A program made the translations under genes and the position numbers. A stretch of 64,000 nt of DNA, from positions 90,606 through 154,605 of the forward strand of contig NZ_JAGINM010000019.1 in the NCBI RefSeq assembly GCF_017876095.1, given 5' to 3'. The notes beneath the pieces are model-generated. The model had not been told where the DNA came from and searched no databases. It saw only the letters and a program-made list of their open reading frames with translations. Below, one piece after another: positions 8,526 through 17,214 of the stretch. The DNA comes from Azospirillum agricola (GTDB lineage: Bacteria > Pseudomonadota > Alphaproteobacteria > Azospirillales > Azospirillaceae). Numbering within the stretch: position 1 is the stretch's first letter; each line of letters starts with the position of its first letter.

Positions 8526-10378
8526 CCGCCGTTCCGCACCCCCACACTCACGACCACGGGCACGACCACGGGCACGACCACGGCCACGGCTCCGGCGCCG
8601 CGCCGCGCTCCGACCTGGAGAGCCTGCGCCGCGTCTGGGCCATCGCCGGCCCGCTGCGCGGCAAGATCGCGCGCGGCATCGCCTTCCGCTTCCTGCAATC
8701 GATGGCGCTCGGCCTGTCCTTCGGGGTGGTGGTCTGGGTCGTCGCCGGGCTGGCCGACGGGCGGCCGATGACAACGGACTGGGCGTGGCGGGCGACCGGG
8801 CTGATGGCGCTCTCGCTGCTCGGCCAGCTCCTCTTCGCCTATCTCTCGACCTGCGAGGTGTGGATCGCCAGCTATCAGGTGGCCGGGGCGCTGCGGCTGT
8901 CGATGCTCGACCATCTGCGCCGGCTGCCGATGGGCTTCCATCTGGCCCGCCACAAGGGCGACACCGTGACCGTGCTGACCACCGACATGCAGATGGTCGA
9001 GGTCTTCTTCGCCGACGCGCTGCCGCGCATCGCCCAGGCGCTCGGGCTGCCGCTGGTGGTTTTCGCCGTCCTGCTGCTGCGCGACTGGGTGGTGGCGCTG
9101 GCCACCGCCTCGTCCGTCGTCGCGGCGGTGCCGGTCTTCCTGTGGTCGAGCCGCCGGCTCTCGCTGCTCGGCATCCGCCGCCAGGACGCCCAGGCCGAGG
9201 CCGGCGGGCGGATGATCGAGTTCGTCCAGGGCATCGCCGTGATCCGCGCCTTCAACCGCGTCGCCAGCGGGCAGGAGGGGTTCCGCGCCGCGCTGGAGGA
9301 GCTGCGCGACATCTCGGTCCGCATGGTGGTGACGCTGATCGTCCCCATCGTCGCCATCGCCGTCATCGTCATGCTGGGCGCGCCGCTGACCATCTGGGTC
9401 GCCGGCCAGCGCCATTTCGCCGGGGACCTGCCGGCGGGAACGCTGATCACCACGCTGGTGCTGCTGTTCTCGATGTACGCGCCGCTGCTGGCGCTGATCG
9501 GCGTCATGGAATCGACCCGCATCGCCGACGCCTCGCTGACCCGCATGGACCGGATCATGACGGCGAAGCCGCTTCCCGAACCGACCGCGCCCCACACCCC
9601 CTTCGGCTTCGCCGTGCGCTTCGACGGGGTGGGCTTCGGCTACGCGCCGGACAAGCCGGTGCTGCGCGACGTCTCCTTCACGGTGCCGGAGCGCTCGATG
9701 ACCGCCATCGTCGGGCCGTCCGGCTCGGGCAAGAGCACGATCCTCAACCTGCTGCCGCGCTTCTGGGACGTGACCGCCGGCGCCGTCACCATCGGCGGGG
9801 TGGATCTGCGCAGGCTGAGCGGGGAGCGGCTGAACGCGCTGATCACCGTGGTCTTCCAGGACGTCACCCTGTTCGCCGGGACCATCTTCGACAACATCGC
9901 CTTCGGACGGCCCGGCGCCGACCTCGCGGCGGTGGAGGCGGCGGCCCGCGCCGCCCAGGCCCACGACTTCATCAGCGCGCTTCCCGACGGCTACCGCACC
10001 CGCGTCGGCGAGGGCGGGGCGGCCCTGTCCGGCGGCGAGCGCCAGCGCGTCTCCATCGCCCGCGCCATCCTGAAGGACGCCCCCATCGTGCTGCTCGACG
10101 AGGCGACCGCCGCCATCGACCCGACCAACGAGCGCGCCATCCAGGCGGCGCTGGCCCGCCTGGTCGCCGACAAGACGCTGATCGTGGTGGCGCACAAGCT
10201 CTCCACCATCCGCGCCGCCGACCAGATCCTGGTGCTGGAGGACGGCGCCATCGTCGAGCGCGGCCGCCACGAGGCGCTGCTGGAGGCCGGCGGCCTCTAC
10301 GCCCGGCTGTGGAATCACCGGACGCGCGCCGCCGGCTGGCGGATCGCCGGGGAGCAACCCGTGGGAGAAACGGCATGA
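8522..10378 (+). CDS. Siderophore ABC transporter, fused permease-ATPase with His-rich N-terminus (YbtQ/IrtB-like)
   Basis: Partner half-transporter of 618 residues. The first 25 residues contain repeated HDHG units, about nine histidines, which is unusual for this family and suggests metal binding at the cytoplasmic N-terminus. An exporter-fold membrane domain follows (about 40-340), then an ATPase domain with Walker A GPSGSGKST, signature LSGGERQR and Walker B IVLLDEATAAIDP. It overlaps the upstream gene and the downstream tetR gene by four bases each, so the three are one operon. Role in ferric-siderophore uptake is inferred from the neighbourhood. Confidence 0.9.
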   Translation: MTAVPHPHTHDHGHDHGHDHGHGSGAAPRSDLESLRRVWAIAGPLRGKIARGIAFRFLQSMALGLSFGVVVWVVAGLADGRPMTTDWAWRATGLMALSLLGQLLFAYLSTCEVWIASYQVAGALRLSMLDHLRRLPMGFHLARHKGDTVTVLTTDMQMVEVFFADALPRIAQALGLPLVVFAVLLLRDWVVALATASSVVAAVPVFLWSSRRLSLLGIRRQDAQAEAGGRMIEFVQGIAVIRAFNRVASGQEGFRAALEELRDISVRMVVTLIVPIVAIAVIVMLGAPLTIWVAGQRHFAGDLPAGTLITTLVLLFSMYAPLLALIGVMESTRIADASLTRMDRIMTAKPLPEPTAPHTPFGFAVRFDGVGFGYAPDKPVLRDVSFTVPERSMTAIVGPSGSGKSTILNLLPRFWDVTAGAVTIGGVDLRRLSGERLNALITVVFQDVTLFAGTIFDNIAFGRPGADLAAVEAAARAAQAHDFISALPDGYRTRVGEGGAALSGGERQRVSIARAILKDAPIVLLDEATAAIDPTNERAIQAALARLVADKTLIVVAHKLSTIRAADQILVLEDGAIVERGRHEALLEAGGLYARLWNHRTRAAGWRIAGEQPVGETA

Positions 10379-11100
10379 CGGAACGCAAACCGCCGGAACG
10401 GAGGCCGCCGGAACCGCGCCCCGGCCGCCCGGCGCGCATCTCGCGGGAGGCCATCGCCGCCGCCGCGCTGGAGATCGGGCTGGCCGAGGTGACGCTGGCG
10501 GCCATCGCGGCGCGGCTCGGGGTGGACCATTCCTCGCTCTACCGCCACGCGAAGGGGCGCGACGACATCCTGCTCGCCGCCGCCGACCTCGCCATCGCGC
10601 GGCTCGACTGGCGGACCGAGACCGGCGACTGGCGGCTCTATCTGGAGCGTCTGGCCGAATCGCTGTGGGATCTCTACGAGCGCCACCCCGGCCTCGCCGA
10701 CGTCCACCGCACGCTGGGCGACACGCCGGTGTCCGGCATCCGCGCCTTCGCCGAGGCGGTGGGGCGGTTGCGGGAACTGGGATTCGCGCTGGAGGACGCG
10801 GTGCTGGTCATCGACAGCGTGACCGACATGACCGCCGACGCCTTCGCCGGCTGGCAGGCGCTGGGCCGGCGCGGCGCCCAGGGAACGGCCGGGGAGGGGG
10901 CGACCATGGCCGAAAAGGTCCAGCGGGCCTGGACGCGGGCCGCCGCCGAGGATCCGGCCATCGCCGGCCCGGTCCAGGCGATGATGGAGGTGGTGCGCGG
11001 CACGCCGAAACGCTGGTGGGGCCGCAAGCTCGCCCTGCTGCTCGACGGGGCCGCCGCGCTGCGCGGAGCGGGGGCAAGGCCGTTGCCGGAAGGAGGATGA
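10375..11100 (+). CDS. TetR-family transcriptional regulator
   Basis: 241 residues with an N-terminal TetR helix-turn-helix (about 20-65; LAAIAARLGVDHSSLYRHAKGRDDILLAAA) and a divergent all-helical ligand-binding C-terminal part. It is coupled by ATGA overlap to the transporter pair, so it probably controls that operon or senses its substrate. A TetR regulator is not a standard part of yersiniabactin-type loci, which normally rely on an AraC protein and Fur. Ligand unknown. Confidence 0.85.
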   Translation: MTERKPPERRPPEPRPGRPARISREAIAAAALEIGLAEVTLAAIAARLGVDHSSLYRHAKGRDDILLAAADLAIARLDWRTETGDWRLYLERLAESLWDLYERHPGLADVHRTLGDTPVSGIRAFAEAVGRLRELGFALEDAVLVIDSVTDMTADAFAGWQALGRRGAQGTAGEGATMAEKVQRAWTRAAAEDPAIAGPVQAMMEVVRGTPKRWWGRKLALLLDGAAALRGAGARPLPEGG

Positions 11101-11154
11101 GGACCCGCTTCCCTCGGGGAGCGGGGGTCGCCGCCGGTCCGGGAGCGGAACCGC

Positions 11155-11181
11155 GATACAGGACTTTTTCGGTCCTGTATC
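11155..11181. promoter_or_regulatory. Perfect 10-bp inverted repeat between tetR and araC genes
   Basis: GATACAGGAC (11155-11164) and its exact complement GTCCTGTATC (11172-11181) flank a 7-base loop TTTTTCG. It lies 54 bases after the tetR stop and about 150 bases before the araC start. It could be an operator for the TetR protein or a transcription attenuator. A factor-independent terminator is less likely because the T run is in the loop rather than after the stem. Confidence 0.55.
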
Positions 11182-11332
11182 TTGCCTGGAGCGGAAACTC
11201 GGCTTAAGATTGCGGCAGGTGCGAGCGAGAATCCAGGGTCCCGATCAACTCGGGCACGGTCAGCCAGCATGCCCGCCCCTCCGGGCGGGCCTTTCTGAAT
11301 CCGTTCCTGACGATTGGCATTCGGGTGATGGC

Positions 11333-12358
11333 ATGACCGGCTCTTCCCTCCAGGCATCGGCGCACCGCGCCGCGGTGTCCACCCAGGATTTCTGCAAGGC
11401 GTCGATGCTGTTCTGCGGCTACGCCCTTCTGCCGGCCGCTCCGTCCGCCGGCCGGGGGGGCGGGCGCGGCGAGGAGAAGCCGCTGTTCGCCGGAACGCTG
11501 GGGGCCTCGGCGCTGAAATCGGGGATCAACCTCGGCACCGCCCAGTTCACCGCGCTGCGCGACAGCGAGCATTCGGCCCTCTTCCCGCGCTCGCTCAGCT
11601 TCGTCCTGTCGCTGGAGGGGCGGTCGTCGGAGTTCGATCCGGGCGGCGGACGGTCGCGCATCGTGCTGAATCCGGGAGAGGCGGCGCTGTTCAGCTTCTC
11701 CGACGCGGTCGGCACCACCGGGCGCTATTGCCGGGGCCAGCGCAGCAAGTCGGTGCTGATCCAGCTCCGCTCCGACCGGATCGCCGACGAGGGGCTGGCC
11801 GACTTCGTCGACGCCCGCACCCGCGACAGCGGCATGCTCCCGCTCGGGACCTGCCCGCAGCTCGGCTTCCTGTGCGGGCAGCTCTTCGACCCGACGCTGT
11901 GCGGGACGGCCGGCTGCCTGCTGCTGGAGAGCCGGGTGCTGGAGATCGTCGCCCGCGCCATCCAGAAGCTGGAGCTGGACGCCGTGCGGCCGGTGGCGGC
12001 GTCGGGCGGTGGCGGGCGCGGCTCCGACGCGGCGAAGATGGCGCGGGTCCGCGACCGGCTGATGGCGGAGCCGGAGGGCGACCACAGCCTCGTGGCGCTG
12101 GCGCGCGAGGCCGGCGTCAGCGTGTCGGGGCTGAAGACCAAGTTCCGCGCGGTCTACGGCCAGACCGTCTTCGCCTTCCTGCACGAGCTGCGGATGGAGC
12201 GCGCGCGGACCGGGCTGGAGAGCGGCGGCTGGACGGTGACGCAGGCCGCGCATTTCACCGGCTACCGCCACGCCAGCAACTTCTCGACCGCCTTCCAGAA
12301 GCATTTCGGGCGCTCGCCCGGCCGTGGCGGCGGCCACCGGCCCTGTCCTCCCGCATAA
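11333..12358 (+). CDS. AraC-family regulator (PchR-like), first copy
   Basis: 341 residues. The N-terminal two thirds are a divergent sensor domain. The C-terminal AraC DNA-binding domain (about 235-335) has two helix-turn-helix units (LVALAREAGVSVSGLKTKFR and VTQAAHFTGYRHASNFSTAF). PchR/YbtA-type regulators bind the iron-loaded siderophore and activate receptor and biosynthesis genes; the receptor gene immediately downstream supports that role. The start is uncertain: the frame stays open to a TTG at 11210, but ATG 11333 gives a more typical length. The stop codon lies inside a 21-bp-spaced direct repeat. Confidence 0.85.
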   Translation: MTGSSLQASAHRAAVSTQDFCKASMLFCGYALLPAAPSAGRGGGRGEEKPLFAGTLGASALKSGINLGTAQFTALRDSEHSALFPRSLSFVLSLEGRSSEFDPGGGRSRIVLNPGEAALFSFSDAVGTTGRYCRGQRSKSVLIQLRSDRIADEGLADFVDARTRDSGMLPLGTCPQLGFLCGQLFDPTLCGTAGCLLLESRVLEIVARAIQKLELDAVRPVAASGGGGRGSDAAKMARVRDRLMAEPEGDHSLVALAREAGVSVSGLKTKFRAVYGQTVFAFLHELRMERARTGLESGGWTVTQAAHFTGYRHASNFSTAFQKHFGRSPGRGGGHRPCPPA

Positions 12359-12381
12359 GCATTCTGGCCTCCGGCATAAGC
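12347..12381. promoter_or_regulatory. Two 14-bp direct repeats spaced 21 bp, candidate AraC operator
   Basis: CCTCCCGCATAAGC (12347-12360) is repeated as CCTCCGGCATAAGC (12368-12381), one mismatch, with starts exactly 21 bases apart (two helical turns). AraC proteins, which have two helix-turn-helix units and act as dimers, often bind direct repeats at this spacing. The pair overlaps the end of the araC gene and lies about 150 bases before the TonB-dependent receptor start. A second element reading TGGTTTTCCC follows at 12416-12425. Confidence 0.5.
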
Positions 12382-12527
12382 CCGGCCGGTGGCGGCGCCG
12401 CCGGCGGATCCACTATGGTTTTCCCGTAGTTTCCGCCATCCGGTGCCCTTCGGCGGCGGTGCTCGCGACCGTGGCATGCCCGTGCCGTCAGGCCCGCCGC
12501 CGCATTTGAAAGACCTTGGAGATTTGA

Positions 12528-14792
12528 ATGCCGTTTGAAAGCCCGGCGCGACAGGCCGCGCGGTCTTCCCAGTTCTTGCCCGCTGGCGGGGTGTCTTTGA
12601 AGGATCGTGCCGTCATCCGTTCCGTCCTGCTGTCCGGCGCCGCCGCCGTGTCGCTGACCGTCTGCCTCGCCGCCGGAGCGCGGGAGGCGAGGGCCGGAGA
12701 GGCCGTGCCGCTTGCCCCGCAACTCGCGCAATCGCACGCCCAGGACGGCCCGATCACGCTGGAGGCGATCACCGTCGGCGCCCGCCGCCGGGCCGAGCAG
12801 GCGATCGACGTGCCGGTCAGCGTCACCGTGGTCGGCGAGGAGGAGCTGAAGGAACAGCGCGCCGACGATGTCGAGGATCTGGCGCGCAGGACCGTCGGCT
12901 GGCAGCAGCCGAATTACGGCGACGATCCCCGCACGGCGCAGCCGATCATCCGCGGCGTCGGCACCCTGTCGACCCTGCTGTCGCCCGACAACAGCACCGC
13001 CCCGACCCTGATCGACGGCGCGCCGCTGCCGGCCTTCGCCGCCTCGGGCCAGCTTCTCGACATCGGGCAGGTGGAGCTGCTGCGCGGACCCCAGGGCACG
13101 CTGTTCGGCCGCAACTCGACGGCCGGCGCGATCAGCCTGACCAGCGTCGCCCCCGGCCCCGAGACCGAGCGCCGCGTCACCGTCGAGATCGGCAGCGACG
13201 GCTACAGGAAGGGCGAGTTCCTGGTCGGCGGCGCCATCGGCCCGGACCTGTTCGGCCGCTTCGCCGTGCGGCTGCACCGGCAGAACGACTATCTGGACAA
13301 CGACCACCCCGGCGAATCCGGCATCGGCGGCTACAGCGTCGGCGCCGCGAAATCCTCCTTCCTGTGGCAGGCGTCCGACCGCACCCAGGTGCAGCTGACC
13401 CTGGCCGGCGAGCGCGACCGCCGCGACACCGGCTACGCGCTGCGCCTGCCCGGCCGCAACGCCTACCAGGAGGAGCCGTCCTTCCGCCGCGACATGGCCT
13501 ACGCGACGCTGAACGTCTCGCACGAGCTGGACGGCTTCGCCATCAAGTCGACCACGAATTTCACCCATTACAAATTCACCAACAGGGCCGACAACACCGA
13601 CGGCCACCTGTTCAACGCCGCCTTCGGCCTGCCGGTCGGCTTCTTCGCCTACGACAACGAGATCGCCAAGTCGACCGGCAAGGAGAACCAGATCTACCAG
13701 GAGCTGCGGGCGCATTCGCTGAAGGGCGCGCCGCTGAACTGGGTGGTCGGCGGCGTCTTCGCCCACAACGACTACAAGGAGGACAGCGAGGGCACCTCCA
13801 ACTTCTTCCCGACCATCGGCGGCCGGCGGCACGTCAACCTGACCTCGACGTCCTCGGCGGTCTACGGCGACGTCGCCTATCCCTTCGCCGAGCGCTTCGA
13901 GGTCGGCGGCGGCCTGCGCTACACCCACGACGTCAAGTCGATCGACCACCGCTACGCCGGCACCGGGGCGCCGGGCACCGTCTCCGCCTATTCCCAGGAC
14001 AGCAGCCGCGACTTCGACATGCTGTCGGGCCGCTTCTCGCTGAGCTACAAGCCGACCGAGCACAGCCTCGTCTACGCCAGCGTGACGCGCGGCGCCAAGG
14101 CCGGCGGCTACCCGCGCTTCACCAACAACGCCACCACCGGCAACCCCGAGAACGGCTACGGCAAGACCGGCATCTGGGCCTACGAGGCGGGGGTGAAGGC
14201 CGATCTCGGATCCGCCACCACCCTGACGCTGGCCGGTTTCCGCAACGACGTGAAGGGCGAGGCGATCTTCGTCTACAACCCGGCCACCGGCACCTTCCCG
14301 ATCGAGAGCTTCGACCTGAAGTCCTACGGGGCGGAGGCGGAACTCCGCAGCGAACTCGGCCACGGCTTCTCGGTGACGGCGCGGGCGGCGCTGACCAGGG
14401 CGGAGATCACCGGCGCCCCGGCGGCGATGTCGAGCCATGTCGGCAACACGGTGCCGAACGTCCCGACCTTCGACGGCGGCGTCGGGCTGGCCTACCGCAC
14501 CCCGGCCGAGGGGCTGGGGCTGGGGAGCGAGTCCGAGCTGGCGGCGTCGGTCGCCTACCGCTTCGTCGGCAAGCGCGAGGCCGACACCGCCAACAACTTC
14601 ACGCTCGACGCCCAGAACATCCTGGACGCCCGGCTCGGCGTCACCGTCCGCAACGTCACGCTCTACGCCTTCGGCGAGAATGTGCTGAAGGAGACGGTGG
14701 ACCAGCAGGGCTCCAACATCGCGCCCGGCGTCAATTCGGTGGTGCCGTCGCGCGGCCGCACGGTCGGGCTCGGCCTGAGCGCGACCTTCTGA
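12528..14792 (+). CDS. TonB-dependent siderophore receptor (FyuA-like)
   Basis: 754 residues, outer-membrane receptor for a ferric siderophore. A signal peptide runs about 25-55 (hydrophobic VLLSGAAAVSLTVCLAAG, Ala-rich cleavage region), then a TonB-box-like ITLEAITVGARR. The plug domain follows (PVSVTVVG...VELLRGPQGTLFGRNSTAGAI), then a long beta-barrel ending in an aromatic residue (SATF). GGAG lies seven bases before ATG 12528. The plug wording and position beside YbtPQ-like transporters fit the FyuA class, but the exact ligand cannot be read from sequence. The following transporter gene starts at or just after this stop, so they are probably co-transcribed. Confidence 0.92.
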   Translation: MPFESPARQAARSSQFLPAGGVSLKDRAVIRSVLLSGAAAVSLTVCLAAGAREARAGEAVPLAPQLAQSHAQDGPITLEAITVGARRRAEQAIDVPVSVTVVGEEELKEQRADDVEDLARRTVGWQQPNYGDDPRTAQPIIRGVGTLSTLLSPDNSTAPTLIDGAPLPAFAASGQLLDIGQVELLRGPQGTLFGRNSTAGAISLTSVAPGPETERRVTVEIGSDGYRKGEFLVGGAIGPDLFGRFAVRLHRQNDYLDNDHPGESGIGGYSVGAAKSSFLWQASDRTQVQLTLAGERDRRDTGYALRLPGRNAYQEEPSFRRDMAYATLNVSHELDGFAIKSTTNFTHYKFTNRADNTDGHLFNAAFGLPVGFFAYDNEIAKSTGKENQIYQELRAHSLKGAPLNWVVGGVFAHNDYKEDSEGTSNFFPTIGGRRHVNLTSTSSAVYGDVAYPFAERFEVGGGLRYTHDVKSIDHRYAGTGAPGTVSAYSQDSSRDFDMLSGRFSLSYKPTEHSLVYASVTRGAKAGGYPRFTNNATTGNPENGYGKTGIWAYEAGVKADLGSATTLTLAGFRNDVKGEAIFVYNPATGTFPIESFDLKSYGAEAELRSELGHGFSVTARAALTRAEITGAPAAMSSHVGNTVPNVPTFDGGVGLAYRTPAEGLGLGSESELAASVAYRFVGKREADTANNFTLDAQNILDARLGVTVRNVTLYAFGENVLKETVDQQGSNIAPGVNSVVPSRGRTVGLGLSATF

Positions 14793-14824
14793 TGTCCGAT
14801 CGACCGAAACGCGGAGAGCCCGCC

Positions 14825-16162
14825 ATGAGACCGGCGCATTGGGGGCTGATCGCCAGCCTCTACGTGACGCAGTTCCTGCCCGTCGCCTTCTTCTTCATGG
14901 GGCTCCCCGCGATCCTGCGCAAGGAGGGGATGGCGCTGGAGCGGCTCGGCGTCCTCTATCTGCTGGGCTTCGTCTGGGTCCTGAAGATCCTGTGGGCGCC
15001 GCTGGTCGACCGCGTCCGCTTCGGCCGGCTGGGGCACCATCGCGGCTGGCTGATCCTGACGCAGGGGGCGATGATCGGGATGCTGCTGCTGATCGGGCGG
15101 ACCGACGGCATCGCCGATTTTCCCCTGCTGGTGGGCCTGAGCCTGGTGCTGACGGTCTTCTCGGCGACGCAGGACATCGCCACCGACGCGCTGACCTGCC
15201 GGCTGCTGCCGGCGGCGCAGCGCGGGCTGGGCAACAGCGTGCAGGTCGCCGGCGGGCTGGTCGGCATCCTGTTCGGCGGCGGCGCGCTGCTGGCGTTGTA
15301 TCCGACGCTGGGCTGGGGCGGCTGCATGGCGCTGATGGCCGGGATCCTGGCGCTCACCCTCGTGCAGATCCTGCTGTTCCGCGAACCGCCGGCGGACGGG
15401 GCCGGCCCGGCGGCGCGTCCGGGCTATGGCCGGCTGTGGAGCTTCTGGCGGCAGCCGGGAACCGGCGGCTGGGTGTTGGTGATGGTGACGATGCCGGTCG
15501 GGATCGGCATGACCTTCGGCGTGCTGACGCCGATGCTGGTCGATGTCGGCTGGTCGCTGGAGCGGGTCGGCTTCGCGCTCAACATCGTCGGGTCGGTCGT
15601 CGGGCTCGCGGCGGTCTTCGCGGCGGGCTGGCTGCTCCAGCGCTTCGGGCGGCGGCGGGTGCTGGTCGCCGCCGCGCTGGCGCAGGCGCCGATCATCCTG
15701 TCGGTGCTGCCGCTGGCCGGCGGGGCGGGCAGCGGGCTGGTGGTGATGCCGTCGCTGGCGCTGGTGTTCCTCATCCACAACCCGCTGACCACCATCCTGG
15801 TCACCATCATGATGGACCGCGCCGGAAAGGGGACGGAGGGCACCGACTTCACCGCGCAGTACAGCCTCTACAGCTTCATGGGCTTCCTGTCGGGCGCCGT
15901 GGCGTTGCAGATCGCCGGGGCGGCCGGCTATCCGGCGATGATCCTGTGCGCGGCGCTGGTCGCCTTCGCCGCCTGGGGGCTGGCCTTCCGCCTCTACCGC
16001 GAGGCGGGGGGCGGGGGAGCGGATTTGAAGGAAGAGCCCCGGACCGGCAAGAACAGACATGGCGATTTTAAAATAAAAACCTGCGGACCACGCGGGGAAA
16101 CTCCGATCGTGGCGATGGCAGAACCAGACGGGAGTGGTTTTCTCCATGATGAACGAGCATGA
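14825..16162 (+). CDS. RhtX/FptX-family MFS siderophore transporter
   Basis: Major facilitator protein of about 445 residues with some 12 hydrophobic segments. The N-terminal stretch (YLLGFVWVLKILWAPLVDR) is characteristic of RhtX/FptX inner-membrane siderophore importers; YbtX occupies the same place in yersiniabactin loci. GGAGAG eight bases before ATG 14825 favours that start; ATG 14792 overlapping the receptor stop is an alternative. The last 40 residues after AFRLYREAG look unlike the family and cross an AT-rich patch (16061-16080). The frame then runs 17 bases into the next gene, so the reading frame probably passes through that gene's promoter. Confidence 0.88.
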   Translation: MRPAHWGLIASLYVTQFLPVAFFFMGLPAILRKEGMALERLGVLYLLGFVWVLKILWAPLVDRVRFGRLGHHRGWLILTQGAMIGMLLLIGRTDGIADFPLLVGLSLVLTVFSATQDIATDALTCRLLPAAQRGLGNSVQVAGGLVGILFGGGALLALYPTLGWGGCMALMAGILALTLVQILLFREPPADGAGPAARPGYGRLWSFWRQPGTGGWVLVMVTMPVGIGMTFGVLTPMLVDVGWSLERVGFALNIVGSVVGLAAVFAAGWLLQRFGRRRVLVAAALAQAPIILSVLPLAGGAGSGLVVMPSLALVFLIHNPLTTILVTIMMDRAGKGTEGTDFTAQYSLYSFMGFLSGAVALQIAGAAGYPAMILCAALVAFAAWGLAFRLYREAGGGGADLKEEPRTGKNRHGDFKIKTCGPRGETPIVAMAEPDGSGFLHDERA

Positions 16163-17123
16163 AGGAAGACAAGAAGGAAGGGCGGCGGACGGATCCGCCG
16201 ACCCCGGTACGCTGACGACGCTGTCCTGCGGCAGCGCCTATCGGGCGAAGCGCCTGCGGATCGACGGCAGCATCGGCCTGTTCACCCTGTCGGGAACGAT
16301 CGCGCGGGATTGCCGGATCTTCCTGCCGGCGATGGAGGACGGCGTCTCGCTGCTGTTCGTCCAGTCCGGCCGGGCGACCCTGATCGCCGAGGGGATGGAG
16401 GCGGCCGGCGGCAGCGAGGGCGGCGCCGGCCGGCTGGTCTACCAGCGGAGCTTCCGCGGCGCGCTGATGCTGCACGAGGCGGCCGAGCTGTCGCTGGTGG
16501 TCGTCAGCCTGCCCTTCGCGTTCCTGTGCCGCGCCTTCAACAACCGGCTTCCCGAGGCGCTGCGCCGTCATGTCGAGCCCGACCGTCCCGACGGCTTCCA
16601 GGACGAGATCCGGCTGACCGCCGCGATCCAGTCCGTCCTGCACCAGATCGCCAGCGTCCGGTTGAGCGGCGACCTGCAAACCATCTTCCTGACCAGCAAG
16701 ACCTACGAGCTGATCGCGCTGGGGCTGGAGCAGTTCTGCCTGGGCCACTGCCCCTGCGGCCTGTCGGCGGCGGACATCGCCCGGCTGAAGAAGGCGCGCG
16801 ACATCCTGGAGGAGAACCTGATCGACCCGCCCTCGATCCTGGAGCTGGCGCACCGCGTCGGCATCAACGACTGCAAGCTGAAGAAGGGCTTCAAGGCGCT
16901 GTTCGACACGACCCCCTTCGGCTACCTGAAGGAGCGGCGGATGATCGCGGCGCGCAGCGCGCTGCTGGAGGGGGACGTCTCGGTGACGGAGGTCGCCAAC
17001 CAGGTCGGCTACACCAACCTCGGCCATTTCGCGGCCGCCTTCCGCAAGCAGTTCGGCACGCCGCCCAAGGGCTTCAAGAAGCTGTCCCAGGACAAGCTCC
17101 ACGGCGCCAAGGCCCTGTATTAG
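16146..17123 (+). CDS. AraC-family regulator (PchR/YbtA-like), second copy
   Basis: 325 residues. The C-terminal AraC domain (about 215-320) contains NDCKLKKGFKALFDTTPFGYL and VTEVANQVGYTNLGHFAAAFRKQFG, closely resembling PchR/YbtA proteins. In characterised relatives this regulator responds to ferric siderophore and activates receptor and synthase genes while repressing itself. GGAG lies 11 bases before ATG 16146. It overlaps the end of the transporter frame. TGGTTTTCTC at 16135-16144, just before the start, resembles TGGTTTTCCC upstream of the receptor, suggesting a shared target. Confidence 0.88.
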   Translation: MMNEHEGRQEGRAADGSADPGTLTTLSCGSAYRAKRLRIDGSIGLFTLSGTIARDCRIFLPAMEDGVSLLFVQSGRATLIAEGMEAAGGSEGGAGRLVYQRSFRGALMLHEAAELSLVVVSLPFAFLCRAFNNRLPEALRRHVEPDRPDGFQDEIRLTAAIQSVLHQIASVRLSGDLQTIFLTSKTYELIALGLEQFCLGHCPCGLSAADIARLKKARDILEENLIDPPSILELAHRVGINDCKLKKGFKALFDTTPFGYLKERRMIAARSALLEGDVSVTEVANQVGYTNLGHFAAAFRKQFGTPPKGFKKLSQDKLHGAKALY

Positions 17124-17214
17124 CGGCGTCTCCGGCCGCAATTCCGTTGCGGGGGCGCGGAGCCGGGAGCATTCTGGACCGATCCGGTCCTCATCAGGAA
17201 GAAAGCCGTCCGCG

